64,000 nt of DNA from CAZOAR01 sp964577985 (GTDB lineage: Bacteria > Gemmatimonadota > CAZMKB01 > CAZNLH01). This document shows, one piece after another, positions 16,936-25,120 of this stretch. The position numbers were made by a program, and so were the translations under genes. The stretch covers positions 15,296 through 79,295 of the forward strand of contig CAZOAR010000004.1 of assembly GCA_964577985.1 (NCBI GenBank). Reading direction: 5' to 3'. The notes below the pieces were generated by a model, which saw nothing but the letters and a program-made list of their open reading frames with translations, had not been told where the DNA came from and searched no databases. Positions within the stretch are counted from its first letter, which is position 1. Each line of letters starts with the position of its first letter.

Positions 16936-17985
16936 CTACTCCGACCCTTCGGCCCCCTTGATTCCCTTCACCTCCACCGTCACGACCTTGACAGGATACA
17001 TCTCACTATTCGTGTGAATCTCCACCGTGCTGTTGAATCCAGCTGGTGGGAATCCCGGCAATACCGCCACATTCAGTCGGTATTTCTTTCCATCCTCGAC
17101 TGTCTTCAGTTCGCACGCTACAAACTCGCTGTTGCTCTTGATCTCGTTGACTATCAGCGGCTCATCCGTGTAGTTCCTCAGCAGGACGTTGTACGCGAGT
17201 TTCCCCTCGAAATCGTTTCTGACGTTCTTGAAGGTTATTGTATACGGTGCTATCGTGTAGGGCTGGTCAATCCCGACAAAGATGGGTATGCGGACGAGTG
17301 GCTCATCATTGATACCTGTATAGACATTGACGGCGGCCGGTAGTGTCCTTCTCCTCGTGTGGGAGTCTATCGATACTGCTATTCGCACCGTGTCCGATCC
17401 ATCCGACTCGAGCATCCTGGCCTTGACCAGTTTACCGTTCGACTCCACGTGTTTCACGTTGAGGTCATAGCCCTCCATGGGAGTCAGCTTCACAATCTGC
17501 TCCGGGATCAATTCTCCTGGCTTGTACCCGCCGAGCCTAATCTGGGACGGACTCACGTTCACGGCGACGTTAACCGATCCTTTCATGGTGACTATCGCCT
17601 CGGGCTCACCCGGATCGTTTGTGGCTATGCGAACAGATTTTTCGAGTTCACCCTGCTCAAGTGTAATAGAATTCACACCTACCTCGATCTGCATGCTCTC
17701 CCCAGGCAACAGCGATTTCCTGGTGACATTGGCAGTCGTGCACCCGCAATCGGGGTCAGGCTCACCAATTGTGAGTTCTTCGTCCCCGGCGTTCGTGATC
17801 GTGAACGAGTGGTGGACCTTCGTGCCACGGAATATCTCCCCGAAATCATAGACGGGTTCCGTTATCTCGATCCTTGGACCCTTCTCCCCGCCTTCCCCGG
17901 CTGCGGCTCCGTCAGGGGCTGCAAGGGTCAAGACCAGCATGGCAACTACCATAGAAACAAACATGAACGTGCGATTCCAGATCAT
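16936..17985 (-). CDS. Secreted DUF1573 protein
   Basis: A 349-aa protein with a signal peptide (MFVSMVVAMLVLTLAAPDGAAA) and a DUF1573 immunoglobulin-like domain: EPVYDFGEIFRGTKVHHSFTI, then the Cys motif PDCGCTTA. Two more beta-sandwich modules follow (about 140-230 and 230-340). DUF1573 proteins are common exported proteins in FCB bacteria with no firm function. The start is fixed by AAGGAG 8 nt upstream of the ATG. It lies 16 bases downstream of sulfatase-like gene B and 91 bases upstream of gene C, in the middle of the paralogue array, which suggests it shares their expression and perhaps their periplasmic substrate or partner. Confidence 0.85.
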   Translation of the reverse strand: MIWNRTFMFVSMVVAMLVLTLAAPDGAAAGEGGEKGPRIEITEPVYDFGEIFRGTKVHHSFTITNAGDEELTIGEPDPDCGCTTANVTRKSLLPGESMQIEVGVNSITLEQGELEKSVRIATNDPGEPEAIVTMKGSVNVAVNVSPSQIRLGGYKPGELIPEQIVKLTPMEGYDLNVKHVESNGKLVKARMLESDGSDTVRIAVSIDSHTRRRTLPAAVNVYTGINDEPLVRIPIFVGIDQPYTIAPYTITFKNVRNDFEGKLAYNVLLRNYTDEPLIVNEIKSNSEFVACELKTVEDGKKYRLNVAVLPGFPPAGFNSTVEIHTNSEMYPVKVVTVEVKGIKGAEGSE

Positions 17986-18001
17986 CGGGATGACTCCTTT
18001 C

Positions 18002-19693
18002 TCACTGTTTTGTCTTGAGATACTTCAACGCTTCCCTGATTTCCACGCGTTCAGGGCCGACCGGCGCAAGATCGAGTGCCGACAGGAACTCTTTCCGCGC
18101 GCGATTGTTATCCGTTTTTCCCATGCGGGCAAGACCAAGATTGTAGTGTATCATCCATTCTCTGTCGCCCTGGTAGTCGAGACCTTCGAGGAGTTGAATG
18201 GCCCTGTCGTACCGTTCCTGCTCGATGAGCTGCCCCGCAAGTATTATCCTGCCCGTCGCGATCTGCCGGCGACTGTAGGCCGGCATCATCTCCTTCGGGT
18301 CGGGAAGGAGCGAATCGACATCATCTCCTGTGTCAACGACGTCTGTCAGGTATCCGAGACTCTCCAGGAGTCCTTTCCGTTCAGGGTCCATGGAGATCGC
18401 CCTGGACAGCCCACCCTCCTTACTCGAAAAACGCTCGATGACGCCGCGGAGCCTTTCTCTCATGGCAGAGGCCATCTCCGGCATCTCGTCCACCAGATTC
18501 ATGACTTCACCCGGGTCTTCCTCGACGTTGTACAACTCGGGCTCGGGGGCCTGGATATACTTCCACTCATCCCACTGCACACCCCTCAGGGCGCTCCATC
18601 CCATGAAGATCTTCCCGTAATAGGTCTCAAAATACGCCTCGACGTGCGGGAGTTCTTCTTCTCCCATAATCTGAGCTGACAGACTCATCCCCTGCATCCC
18701 GCCGGGTCGATCGAGTCCCATAATATCTATCATCGTGGGCATCAAGTCAATCGTTCGTACGGTACCATCCACGGTTTTTCCCACCGGAATTATCCCCGGG
18801 CACGAGAAGATGAGCGGGACACGAATTGTGCTGTCGTAGAGGAAATACCCGTGCGTTGCTTCATAGTGCTGCTGGAGCCCTTCACCGTGATCGGCCACAA
18901 AGACAACAAGCGTGTTCTCATCGAGTCCGAGCGCTTTCATACGTTCGAACATCCTTCCAAGTTGTCTATCCACCTCGGCGATCTCGCTGTCATAGGCCCA
19001 TACGGGGGTCTCATCGGGGCTGTATCTCTGAGGGGGAAGCTTCCCCGGTGAGTCATATGGAAGATGCGCGTCGAAGAAATGGATAAAGAGAAAGAAGGGA
19101 TCTCCTGAATTATCTCCGAGCCACTCGACAGTCCTGTCCACGACCGCCTTAGCGCGTCGTCTCCCTGCATTCTCGTGATCGTCCCCGGCAACCGTCGACC
19201 CATCCGTGACTTCCTCGAGCGCCCCGAAGTCGTCATCATAATCATCAAAGCCCTGGTTGAGCCCCTGTCTGTGCGCGAGTGCAGCGCTCCCGACAATGGC
19301 TTTTGTCTTGAAACCGGCCTTGCTGAAAACTTCCGCAAGCGTCGTCGCCGAGTCGCTCAACGCGTTTGTCTCGTTCTCGCGGATCCCGTGATAGATCGGG
19401 TAGGTGGACGTGAGGATAGACGTAAACGAGGGAAGCGTCAGCGGAACGGCACTCCTTGCGCCGGTGAACATTACTCCATTGCCGGCGAGCGCGTCGATGG
19501 TCCTCGAATCCCCCCTGCCGTAACCATAGCATCCCAGGTGGTCTTTCCTCAACGTGTCGACCGAGATGATGATCGCATTGCGTGGCCGTTTCTCATTCCC
19601 CGCGGTCGTGCAGGACGACAGGAAGAGGAGAAGGAAGATGACAAGGCAGACAACCATGCGCTGCCGGTCTGCTGGAGGATTCGATGATGTCAT
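18002..19693 (-). CDS. Sulfatase-fold lipoprotein, short form (paralogue B)
   Basis: A 563-aa protein from the ATG at 19693, chosen because it places a lipoprotein signal at the N-terminus (VVCLVIFLLLFLSSC, lipid Cys28). An upstream ATG at 19801 overlaps the previous stop as ATGA and would add 36 residues before the signal. The sulfatase-fold domain has SVDTLRKDH and VADHGEGLQQHY, with VPLTLPSFT (Thr86) at the nucleophile site. The end, APVGPERVEIREALKYLK, matches paralogue D. A perfect TATAAT on the minus strand at 19721-19716 lies 23 bases upstream of this start, but without a matching -35, so an internal promoter is only possible. Substrate unknown. Confidence 0.77.
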   Translation of the reverse strand: MTSSNPPADRQRMVVCLVIFLLLFLSSCTTAGNEKRPRNAIIISVDTLRKDHLGCYGYGRGDSRTIDALAGNGVMFTGARSAVPLTLPSFTSILTSTYPIYHGIRENETNALSDSATTLAEVFSKAGFKTKAIVGSAALAHRQGLNQGFDDYDDDFGALEEVTDGSTVAGDDHENAGRRRAKAVVDRTVEWLGDNSGDPFFLFIHFFDAHLPYDSPGKLPPQRYSPDETPVWAYDSEIAEVDRQLGRMFERMKALGLDENTLVVFVADHGEGLQQHYEATHGYFLYDSTIRVPLIFSCPGIIPVGKTVDGTVRTIDLMPTMIDIMGLDRPGGMQGMSLSAQIMGEEELPHVEAYFETYYGKIFMGWSALRGVQWDEWKYIQAPEPELYNVEEDPGEVMNLVDEMPEMASAMRERLRGVIERFSSKEGGLSRAISMDPERKGLLESLGYLTDVVDTGDDVDSLLPDPKEMMPAYSRRQIATGRIILAGQLIEQERYDRAIQLLEGLDYQGDREWMIHYNLGLARMGKTDNNRARKEFLSALDLAPVGPERVEIREALKYLKTKQ

Positions 19694-19797
19694 ATGGCCT
19701 GATACACGGTTCCTGATTATACTTGACATGTGAGACAAGGATCTATCTCCAGACCCTCGCACATCCGCCCGCGCGAAGATGGATCGGATCATCCGGA

Positions 19798-21909
19798 TCA
19801 TTGCTTCTCTGCCATCTTCCCGCGTATGGTCTTTATCCAGCCCTGAACCCTGGTGACCGTGAATGAATCAGGCTCTGTGGCGAGATATGACTGGTAATGA
19901 CCGAGCGCCTTCTCGTACTGGCCCCGTCTGAAATAGGATCCTCCGAGGAGAAGATGCAGGTCCGTTCTCTCCGGATCGAGCAGCAGGGCAAGCTCCCATT
20001 CCCGTTCGGCGTCCTCTGGTCTTCCCATTGCGTAGTAGGCGTTTCCCGTGTTGGCTCGTGCCTGGGGCAGGTCAGGATTGATCCTGATCGCTTCATGGAG
20101 CATCTCGAGGGCACGATCATATTCCTGACGCTTCCCGTAGATCATCCCCATGTTGTTGTACGCCTCGGCGTAATCAGGATCCAGGCTCACGACCTTATTC
20201 AGGTCCTCCAGAGCCTCATCCTCTCTGCCCGCCCGGGACATCAGCAGGCCTCCAAGATACCAGGCATCCGCATTTTCCGGCTCCAGCTCCAGGACCCTGT
20301 CGATCTCGGCGAGCCCTTCGTCGGTCTTTCCCTCCACCCTGAGTATCTCCGCAAGATAGTAGCGAGGCAGCGCGTAATCGGGTGAGAGTTCGATCGTCTT
20401 GCGCAGGAAGTAGGACGCTGCCTCGTTCCGCTCAGATGACATGAAGAAGAGCGCGAGGCGCATATACTCCCCGCTGAACCTCTTCCTCCGGAACTCCTTC
20501 ATCATCTCCCTGGGATCGGGCCCCGAGAGATCGATTGCGTCGTAGTCCGCGTCCATATCTCCCGCGCCGGCGTAGCCGAGGCTTCTAACCTTCTCGAGGA
20601 AGGCCTTATCCTTGATGCCGGGGTCCACGCGCTCGCTCCCGGCAGCCTCCTTGTCCATATCTGCGAGGAGACCGGCAAGTCTGCTCGACACCTCTTTGTC
20701 TTCGGCAAACAAGTTTCGTGTCTCATCGGGATCCTTCCGCAGGTCATAGAGCTCCGGCGATGGTGCCTGTATGAACTTCCACCCACCTGCCCTTACGCCC
20801 CTCAGCACGCTCCAGCCCCTCTCGAACCTGTTGGCGTAAGTCTCCATATAAGCCGGGGGATTCTCCTGGCTCTCCCCCCCTTCCACACGCGGGATGAGAC
20901 TCCTTCCTGAGATTCCAGGAGGAGGGGCAATCTCCATAATGTCGAGCACAGTGGGCATGATGTCGATCGACCTCACCTGCCCATTGATCACCCTGCCACC
21001 CGACATGCCGATCGCGCCGCCGAGTATCAACGGGACACGCACGGTCGGTTCGTAGAGGAAGACACTGTGTGTCTCTTCACCATTGTCTCCCAGGGCCTCA
21101 CCGTGATCGGAGGTAAACACTATCAGTGTGTTCCTGTCGAGATCGAGCTCCCTCAACTCATCGAGAAGGAGTCCTATCTGCTGATCTGTGTAAGCGATCT
21201 CCCCGTCGTAGTAGTCCGCCTGTCGGGACAGTATCTCTTTGTAATTGTCCGGTCCCGCCTGCGGGGCAAATGGCGGGGGAGGATCGTATGGTATGTGCGG
21301 GTCATAGTAGTGGAGGAGCAGGAAGAACGGTCGCTCCTTCTTTTCCTTCAGCCACGACACCGCGGATTTCGTGATATCTTCTGCCCTCCTCTGGCTTCCA
21401 TCGTAGAGGCCCTCAACGGATTTGAGCGAGGACTGATAGAATGGAAACCGCTCAGGGAAGCGTGCGTCATACCGGTCGAACCCCTGCGCCGTGCCGAAGG
21501 TGGAATCGAGTACGATCGAGCCCACGAATGCCGCAGTCTGGAGCCCCTGGGTGGACATCACCTCCGCCAGCGTGGTAACCCTCTCGGGGAGTCTGTACCC
21601 CTCATTGTAATGCACACCATGCTCCAGAGGGGTCAGGGAGGTGAGTATGGAGGATATCGACGGCAGTGTGATGGGTGCCTGCGATACGGCGTCCTCGAAA
21701 CGGATCCCCTCTCGGGCCAGACGATCAATACTGGGGGTATTGTTGCCGGCATGGCCGTAACAGCCGAGGTGGTCATACCTCAGTGTGTCGACGATTATCA
21801 GGATGACGTTCTCGGGTCTTTCCTCAGACACGGCTCCGCAGCCGCAGATCAGGAGGGATGAGACAAGGCACGTCAGAATGGCGCGGGTTGCAAGAGGCTT
21901 CATTGTCAT
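19798..21909 (-). CDS. Sulfatase-fold lipoprotein with TPR domain (paralogue A)
   Basis: A 703-aa protein from the ATG at 21909; a second ATG at 21903 with GGTGA 5 nt before it is equally plausible. The signal ends in LLICGC, a lipobox. The sulfatase fold shows IVDTLRYDH and TSDHGEALGDNG, with PITLPSIS (Thr81) at the formylglycine position. About six TPR units follow (residues about 480-700, for example AYNNMGMIYGKRQEYDRALEML). It is the first gene of the five-paralogue array and the most divergent in the catalytic half. The stop overlaps an ATG of the next gene. Probably a periplasmic lipid-anchored enzyme with a protein-interaction tail; substrate unknown. Confidence 0.8.
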   Translation of the reverse strand: MTMKPLATRAILTCLVSSLLICGCGAVSEERPENVILIIVDTLRYDHLGCYGHAGNNTPSIDRLAREGIRFEDAVSQAPITLPSISSILTSLTPLEHGVHYNEGYRLPERVTTLAEVMSTQGLQTAAFVGSIVLDSTFGTAQGFDRYDARFPERFPFYQSSLKSVEGLYDGSQRRAEDITKSAVSWLKEKKERPFFLLLHYYDPHIPYDPPPPFAPQAGPDNYKEILSRQADYYDGEIAYTDQQIGLLLDELRELDLDRNTLIVFTSDHGEALGDNGEETHSVFLYEPTVRVPLILGGAIGMSGGRVINGQVRSIDIMPTVLDIMEIAPPPGISGRSLIPRVEGGESQENPPAYMETYANRFERGWSVLRGVRAGGWKFIQAPSPELYDLRKDPDETRNLFAEDKEVSSRLAGLLADMDKEAAGSERVDPGIKDKAFLEKVRSLGYAGAGDMDADYDAIDLSGPDPREMMKEFRRKRFSGEYMRLALFFMSSERNEAASYFLRKTIELSPDYALPRYYLAEILRVEGKTDEGLAEIDRVLELEPENADAWYLGGLLMSRAGREDEALEDLNKVVSLDPDYAEAYNNMGMIYGKRQEYDRALEMLHEAIRINPDLPQARANTGNAYYAMGRPEDAEREWELALLLDPERTDLHLLLGGSYFRRGQYEKALGHYQSYLATEPDSFTVTRVQGWIKTIRGKMAEKQ

Positions 21910-21952
21910 CACCGGTATATGTTCCTTCGTTCCTCTGACACTTTCAGACCTA

Positions 21953-21981
21953 ATAATAGCACATGCGTATACTAATCGAAA
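21953..21981 (-). promoter_or_regulatory. Weak candidate promoter of the sulfatase-like array
   Basis: Minus strand TTTCGA (21981-21976), 17-nt spacer, TATTAT (21958-21953). The -10 matches five of six consensus bases, the -35 only three. It is the best candidate in the 160 bases between the upstream terminator and paralogue A. Confidence 0.3.
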
Positions 21982-22072
21982 GAGGTTTTGTTCCTGGAGT
22001 TTCCGGTGACAGCAAAAGACTCAGGCGACGAAATCCACGAGGTGTGAGGGTGGACATCTTTCACATAAGAAG

Positions 22073-22107
22073 GGGACTCCATCCCATTCGAGATGAGATG
22101 GAGTCCC
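22073..22107 (-). terminator. Stem-loop terminator of the 22167 gene
   Basis: Positions 22107-22097 and 22083-22073 form a perfect 11-bp stem (GGGACTCCATC against GATGGAGTCCC) with a 13-nt loop. On the minus strand it is followed by CCTTCTTATG, a weak U-rich tail. It lies 60 bases after the stop at 22167. Confidence 0.6.
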
Positions 22108-22166
22108 TCCTGAAGCTGATCAAACACCACAGGGCGCGCAGCCCCGCGGGTCATGAGTGATCAGAT

Positions 22167-22877
22167 TTAGTTCATCTTGAAGCACCACGGACGCCCGGAA
22201 CCGGCACCGTTGCCGATCTGGTCATTGGCGTTGTGGAGGAGGTTCGTGACACCAGGTCCGAACTCAAAGCCGCCAAGATCCGTGTCGGATGCCGGCGGGA
22301 CCGGAATCGGGGTAAGGCCGTCATAGCGGGCCATCCATCCCCAGTCATACGTGCCGGGGCTGAAACCACTGAATCCAACGGTGATGTACCAGTTACCCGC
22401 GTAGGGAAGCGTCAGGACGAGCGTACCACCGTCCAGAGTACTTCCATACAGACTCGGAACAGGCGGATAAACTACGCCCGCGCCGCAGCTGGTCCACACA
22501 TAGGCCTCTGAGACTGGAGTCGGCCAGGGACCGGCGTTGTTGTCGACATTGGTCCTGTGGTCGACGTACGCTGCTGAGCCACCGGTAAAGGAATACTGCT
22601 CAACACTGAAGACCGACGGCGAGCCGGTCGCCCAGCTCGGGGCCGTGAAAGCATTACCGGTAAAATTCGCAGTACCTGGTCCGGCACCAGGTCCACCAAG
22701 CGTGTCGTTGCCTTTCTTGAAACTGCTGACGTAATTGGACACGCAGTCGATAGTGACATGATCAACATCAAGGGCCATGCCGGTGTAGGTGTCTCCCCAA
22801 CCGGACTGCTGTGCGGCCTGCGCGTTAACCGCGAAGACCATGGCGATAATCGTGCAAAGAGCGAAAATCTTCTTCAT
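22167..22877 (-). CDS. Secreted protein of unknown function
   Basis: I do not recognise a family. The 236-aa protein has a clear signal peptide (KKIFALCTIIAMVFAVNAQA) and a mature part rich in Gly, Thr, Ser, Asn and aromatic residues, with alternating beta-strand patterns (GGTLVLTLPYAGNWYITVGFSG), consistent with a beta-sandwich. Three Cys are spread through the mature part, one near the C-terminus (GRPWCFKMN), so a disulfide is possible. The start is fixed by AAGGAG six bases upstream. It has a terminator downstream and appears to be transcribed from the promoter at 23240-23268 with a leader of about 350 nt that contains a small ORF. Confidence 0.7.
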   Translation of the reverse strand: MKKIFALCTIIAMVFAVNAQAAQQSGWGDTYTGMALDVDHVTIDCVSNYVSSFKKGNDTLGGPGAGPGTANFTGNAFTAPSWATGSPSVFSVEQYSFTGGSAAYVDHRTNVDNNAGPWPTPVSEAYVWTSCGAGVVYPPVPSLYGSTLDGGTLVLTLPYAGNWYITVGFSGFSPGTYDWGWMARYDGLTPIPVPPASDTDLGGFEFGPGVTNLLHNANDQIGNGAGSGRPWCFKMN

Positions 22878-23102
22878 TACGATCTCCTTTCAGATCAGAA
22901 GAAAGAACAAAACTGATGTCTCTCGGCATCCACCAGCCGGGACAATCAACCCTGGACCGTCGGCGGACAGGATACAACACGAGAGAAACTTCTATTCTGA
23001 CAGCCTCTCAATCACCTCCTTCCAGGATTCCCAGATGTTTCGAACAAAAGAGCAAGAGTAATTTCGGCTCACGCATAAGAGAGCCTCTATCGTTCTGAGC
23101 AA

Positions 23103-23207
23103 TTATAAGACACTCGACCGTTCAAATCTGTAAGCGTCCTTACATATATGGTTCATTTCCGCCCGGGAAAGGGGCATAGGTCGATAATTCTTGAAATATT
23201 CCGCCAT
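23103..23207 (-). CDS. Candidate 34-aa small protein in the leader of the 22167 gene
   Basis: ATG at 23207 to TAA at 23103-23105, encoding a 34-aa peptide that begins MAEYFKNYRPMPLSRAEM. It starts about 26 bases after the predicted transcription start of the promoter at 23240-23268, with AAGGAG and AAAAAGG upstream (spacing is long for the first). The composition is protein-like: basic, with Tyr, Met and Cys. It could be a small protein or a regulatory leader peptide. The 225 bases from here to the start of the 22167 gene include a perfect AAGGAGGTGA (near 23010-23020 on the minus strand) with no convincing reading frame after it. Confidence 0.4.
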   Translation of the reverse strand: MAEYFKNYRPMPLSRAEMNHICKDAYRFERSSVL

Positions 23208-23239
23208 CTGTGGACCTTTTTCTCCTTATCGCTCAATTA

Positions 23240-23268
23240 ATGATACCACCATCCGCCCACCATGTCAA
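23240..23268 (-). promoter_or_regulatory. Sigma70-type promoter upstream of the small ORF and 22167 gene
   Basis: Minus strand TTGACA (23268-23263), 17-nt spacer, TATCAT (23245-23240): a perfect -35 and one mismatch in the -10. The ten bases ACACTTGACA are shared with the promoter at 10285-10312. The predicted start is near 23233. The upstream 23269-23468 is A/T-rich and holds only a 7-bp hairpin at 23376-23398, which may mark the end of the pdxJ transcript. Confidence 0.72.
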
Positions 23269-23468
23269 GTGTTTTTTTCCCTCTTGTCGATCGTCTTTTC
23301 TTATCGGTCAATCAATATCGTAATTATACCTCAGTTGATATGTATTATGCTAATATTAGAGATAATAACTCCCATGTGTCGCCATGGTAGCGCGACACGT
23401 AAGGAGTATTGAGCAGATAATAGCCACAGAGGTACTGGATGGAAGGTCCTGTTTCTGGCAGGCAGGGT

Positions 23469-24200
23469 TTATCCGATCATAGAGCCCTTCTCAATCGCCC
23501 GGATCATCTCGCCCACAGCGCGTTCGAGTCCCACCGTAACCGCCCGGCTGATGATGGAGTGACCTATGTTGAGTTCTTCTATCCCGGGGATGGCAGCCAC
23601 GAGGAAGACATTCTGATACGTAAGGCCGTGTCCCGCGAAGGTCCGAAGTCCCGTCTCGCCGGAGAGCCTGCACGCTTCTTCGAGTTCCTTGAGCGAGGCA
23701 TCCCACTGCCGGCGCAGGTGGCCTTCGGCGAACCTGCCCGTGTGGAGCTCAACCGCATCGGCACCCAGGTCCTTCGCCCTTTCGACCGCTCTCGTATCGG
23801 GGTCAACGAAGAGACTTACGAGTATCCCCCTGCTCTTGAGTCCCTCTATCACGCCCCTTATACGGCCTTTGCCCTTCCCGAGGTCGAGCCCGCCCTCGGT
23901 AGTGACCTCCTCACGCTTCTCCGGGACCAGTGTCGCCTGTTTCGGGCATACATCGAGGGCGATCTCCAGCATATCGTCCGTCGCTGCCATCTCGAGGTTC
24001 AACGGGACCTCCAGGGCCTCCCTGATTGTCCGGACGTCCCGCTCCTGTATGTGCCGACGATCCTCGCGAAGATGGACGACTATGCTGTTCGCCCCGGCTT
24101 CTTCGGCAATCAGCGCCGCGTAGACCGGTTCAGGCTCCACGGTCTTTCTCGCTTCACGTATGGTCGCTATGTGATCTACATTTACACCCAGCCTGATCAT
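23469..24200 (-). CDS. pdxJ: Pyridoxine 5'-phosphate synthase
   Basis: PdxJ condenses 1-deoxy-D-xylulose 5-phosphate with 3-amino-2-oxopropyl phosphate to form pyridoxine 5'-phosphate in the DXP-dependent vitamin B6 pathway. The 243-aa protein has the hallmark N-terminus RLGVNVDHIATIREAR and conserved blocks SIVVHLREDRRHIQ, NLEMA, ELHTGRFAE, FAGHGLTYQNV and ELNIGHSIISRAV. The start at 24200 is fixed by AAAGGAGGGG at ideal distance. It lies 47 bases inside the end of the upstream DUF2520 gene and is last in a run with hflX. Confidence 0.96.
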   Translation of the reverse strand: MIRLGVNVDHIATIREARKTVEPEPVYAALIAEEAGANSIVVHLREDRRHIQERDVRTIREALEVPLNLEMAATDDMLEIALDVCPKQATLVPEKREEVTTEGGLDLGKGKGRIRGVIEGLKSRGILVSLFVDPDTRAVERAKDLGADAVELHTGRFAEGHLRRQWDASLKELEEACRLSGETGLRTFAGHGLTYQNVFLVAAIPGIEELNIGHSIISRAVTVGLERAVGEMIRAIEKGSMIG

Positions 24201-25110
24201 CCTGCCCCTCCTTTCGAATCGACTGATCAAAGGACTGCATGACATCTCTCAATCCGACGATGTCATCGTCTGCAAGGCCGCCTCTCTCCTCCGCAAGTTC
24301 AAGGGTGCGGTACGCGAGCGAGAGAAAGAGGGGGAGGGCTCCGGGGCTCTTTTTCACTACGGCGTCGAGCTGGATTCTCACCGTCTCGCGATCACCCCTG
24401 GCGATCGGACCCGTGAGGGCGCGATGGGGCCCCAGCCCATCAATCATATCGAGGACATTCGTCATCATCGGTCGTAGTGCTCGCAACGCCTCCTCGACCG
24501 AGATGCCGGCGCTCGCCATCATCCGGGCGGCGGACCAGACCTGTGCCACAAGGTAATTGCTTGCCATGCTGGCGGCGGCGTGATAGATGCCTCGGTCGGC
24601 TCCCCGCAATTCAAGCGCAGTGCCTCCGATCGCTCCCGCGAGTTCCTTTCCCATCGAGACCGCGAGGGCGTCGCCCTCGAGCGTGAAAAAGGAACGGGGC
24701 AATGCCCGGATTCCTGCCTCTACCGTCGGCACGGTCTGAAGAGGATGGAACGTCCCTGCACTGACCCCTGATTTCCTCATAGGATCCAGGACGCTCGAAT
24801 CGAGCGCGCCACTGCAGTGAAATACGGCGCCCCCCTCCGTCAGATACCCTGAACTGCTCAGGCTTACAGCGATCTCCTCGATGGCGGAGTCGCTCGTTGT
24901 AACAAAAATAACAGTCGCGTCCGCAATCACCAGAGGGATCGATCCATGAAACCGGGGACACTTCAGCGATGACGGCACGCCTTCCAGCGACCCTGCGTTC
25001 CTGCCCCACATCCCCACGACCTCAAATCCAGCCCGCTCAAGAAGGATGCAGAGGCTCGTTCCGACCCTGCCGGGACCGAGAAAAAAAAGTGCCTTTCTAT
25101 TACCGGTCAT
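24154..25110 (-). CDS. Rossmann-like and DUF2520 domain oxidoreductase
   Basis: A 318-aa NAD(P)-binding protein. The N-terminus FFLGPGRVGTSLCILLERAGFEVVGMWGRN is a dinucleotide-binding Rossmann fold of the F420/ketopantoate-reductase type. The C-terminal helical DUF2520 half includes YHAAASMASNYLVAQ and GPIARGD. The family is uncharacterised for substrate. The ATG at 25110 is chosen because the open frame upstream is inside hflX and adds no fold; it leaves a 10-base gap to hflX. It overlaps pdxJ by 47 bases, so the two are co-transcribed. Confidence 0.85.
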   Translation of the reverse strand: MTGNRKALFFLGPGRVGTSLCILLERAGFEVVGMWGRNAGSLEGVPSSLKCPRFHGSIPLVIADATVIFVTTSDSAIEEIAVSLSSSGYLTEGGAVFHCSGALDSSVLDPMRKSGVSAGTFHPLQTVPTVEAGIRALPRSFFTLEGDALAVSMGKELAGAIGGTALELRGADRGIYHAAASMASNYLVAQVWSAARMMASAGISVEEALRALRPMMTNVLDMIDGLGPHRALTGPIARGDRETVRIQLDAVVKKSPGALPLFLSLAYRTLELAEERGGLADDDIVGLRDVMQSFDQSIRKEGQDDQAGCKCRSHSDHT

Positions 25111-25120
25111 CCTCGCCCCT

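Noticed and set aside
19716..19721. A perfect TATAAT just upstream of paralogue B as an internal promoter
   Set aside because: No matching -35 hexamer is found at 16-18 nt, so it is noted in the gene entry but not listed as a promoter.
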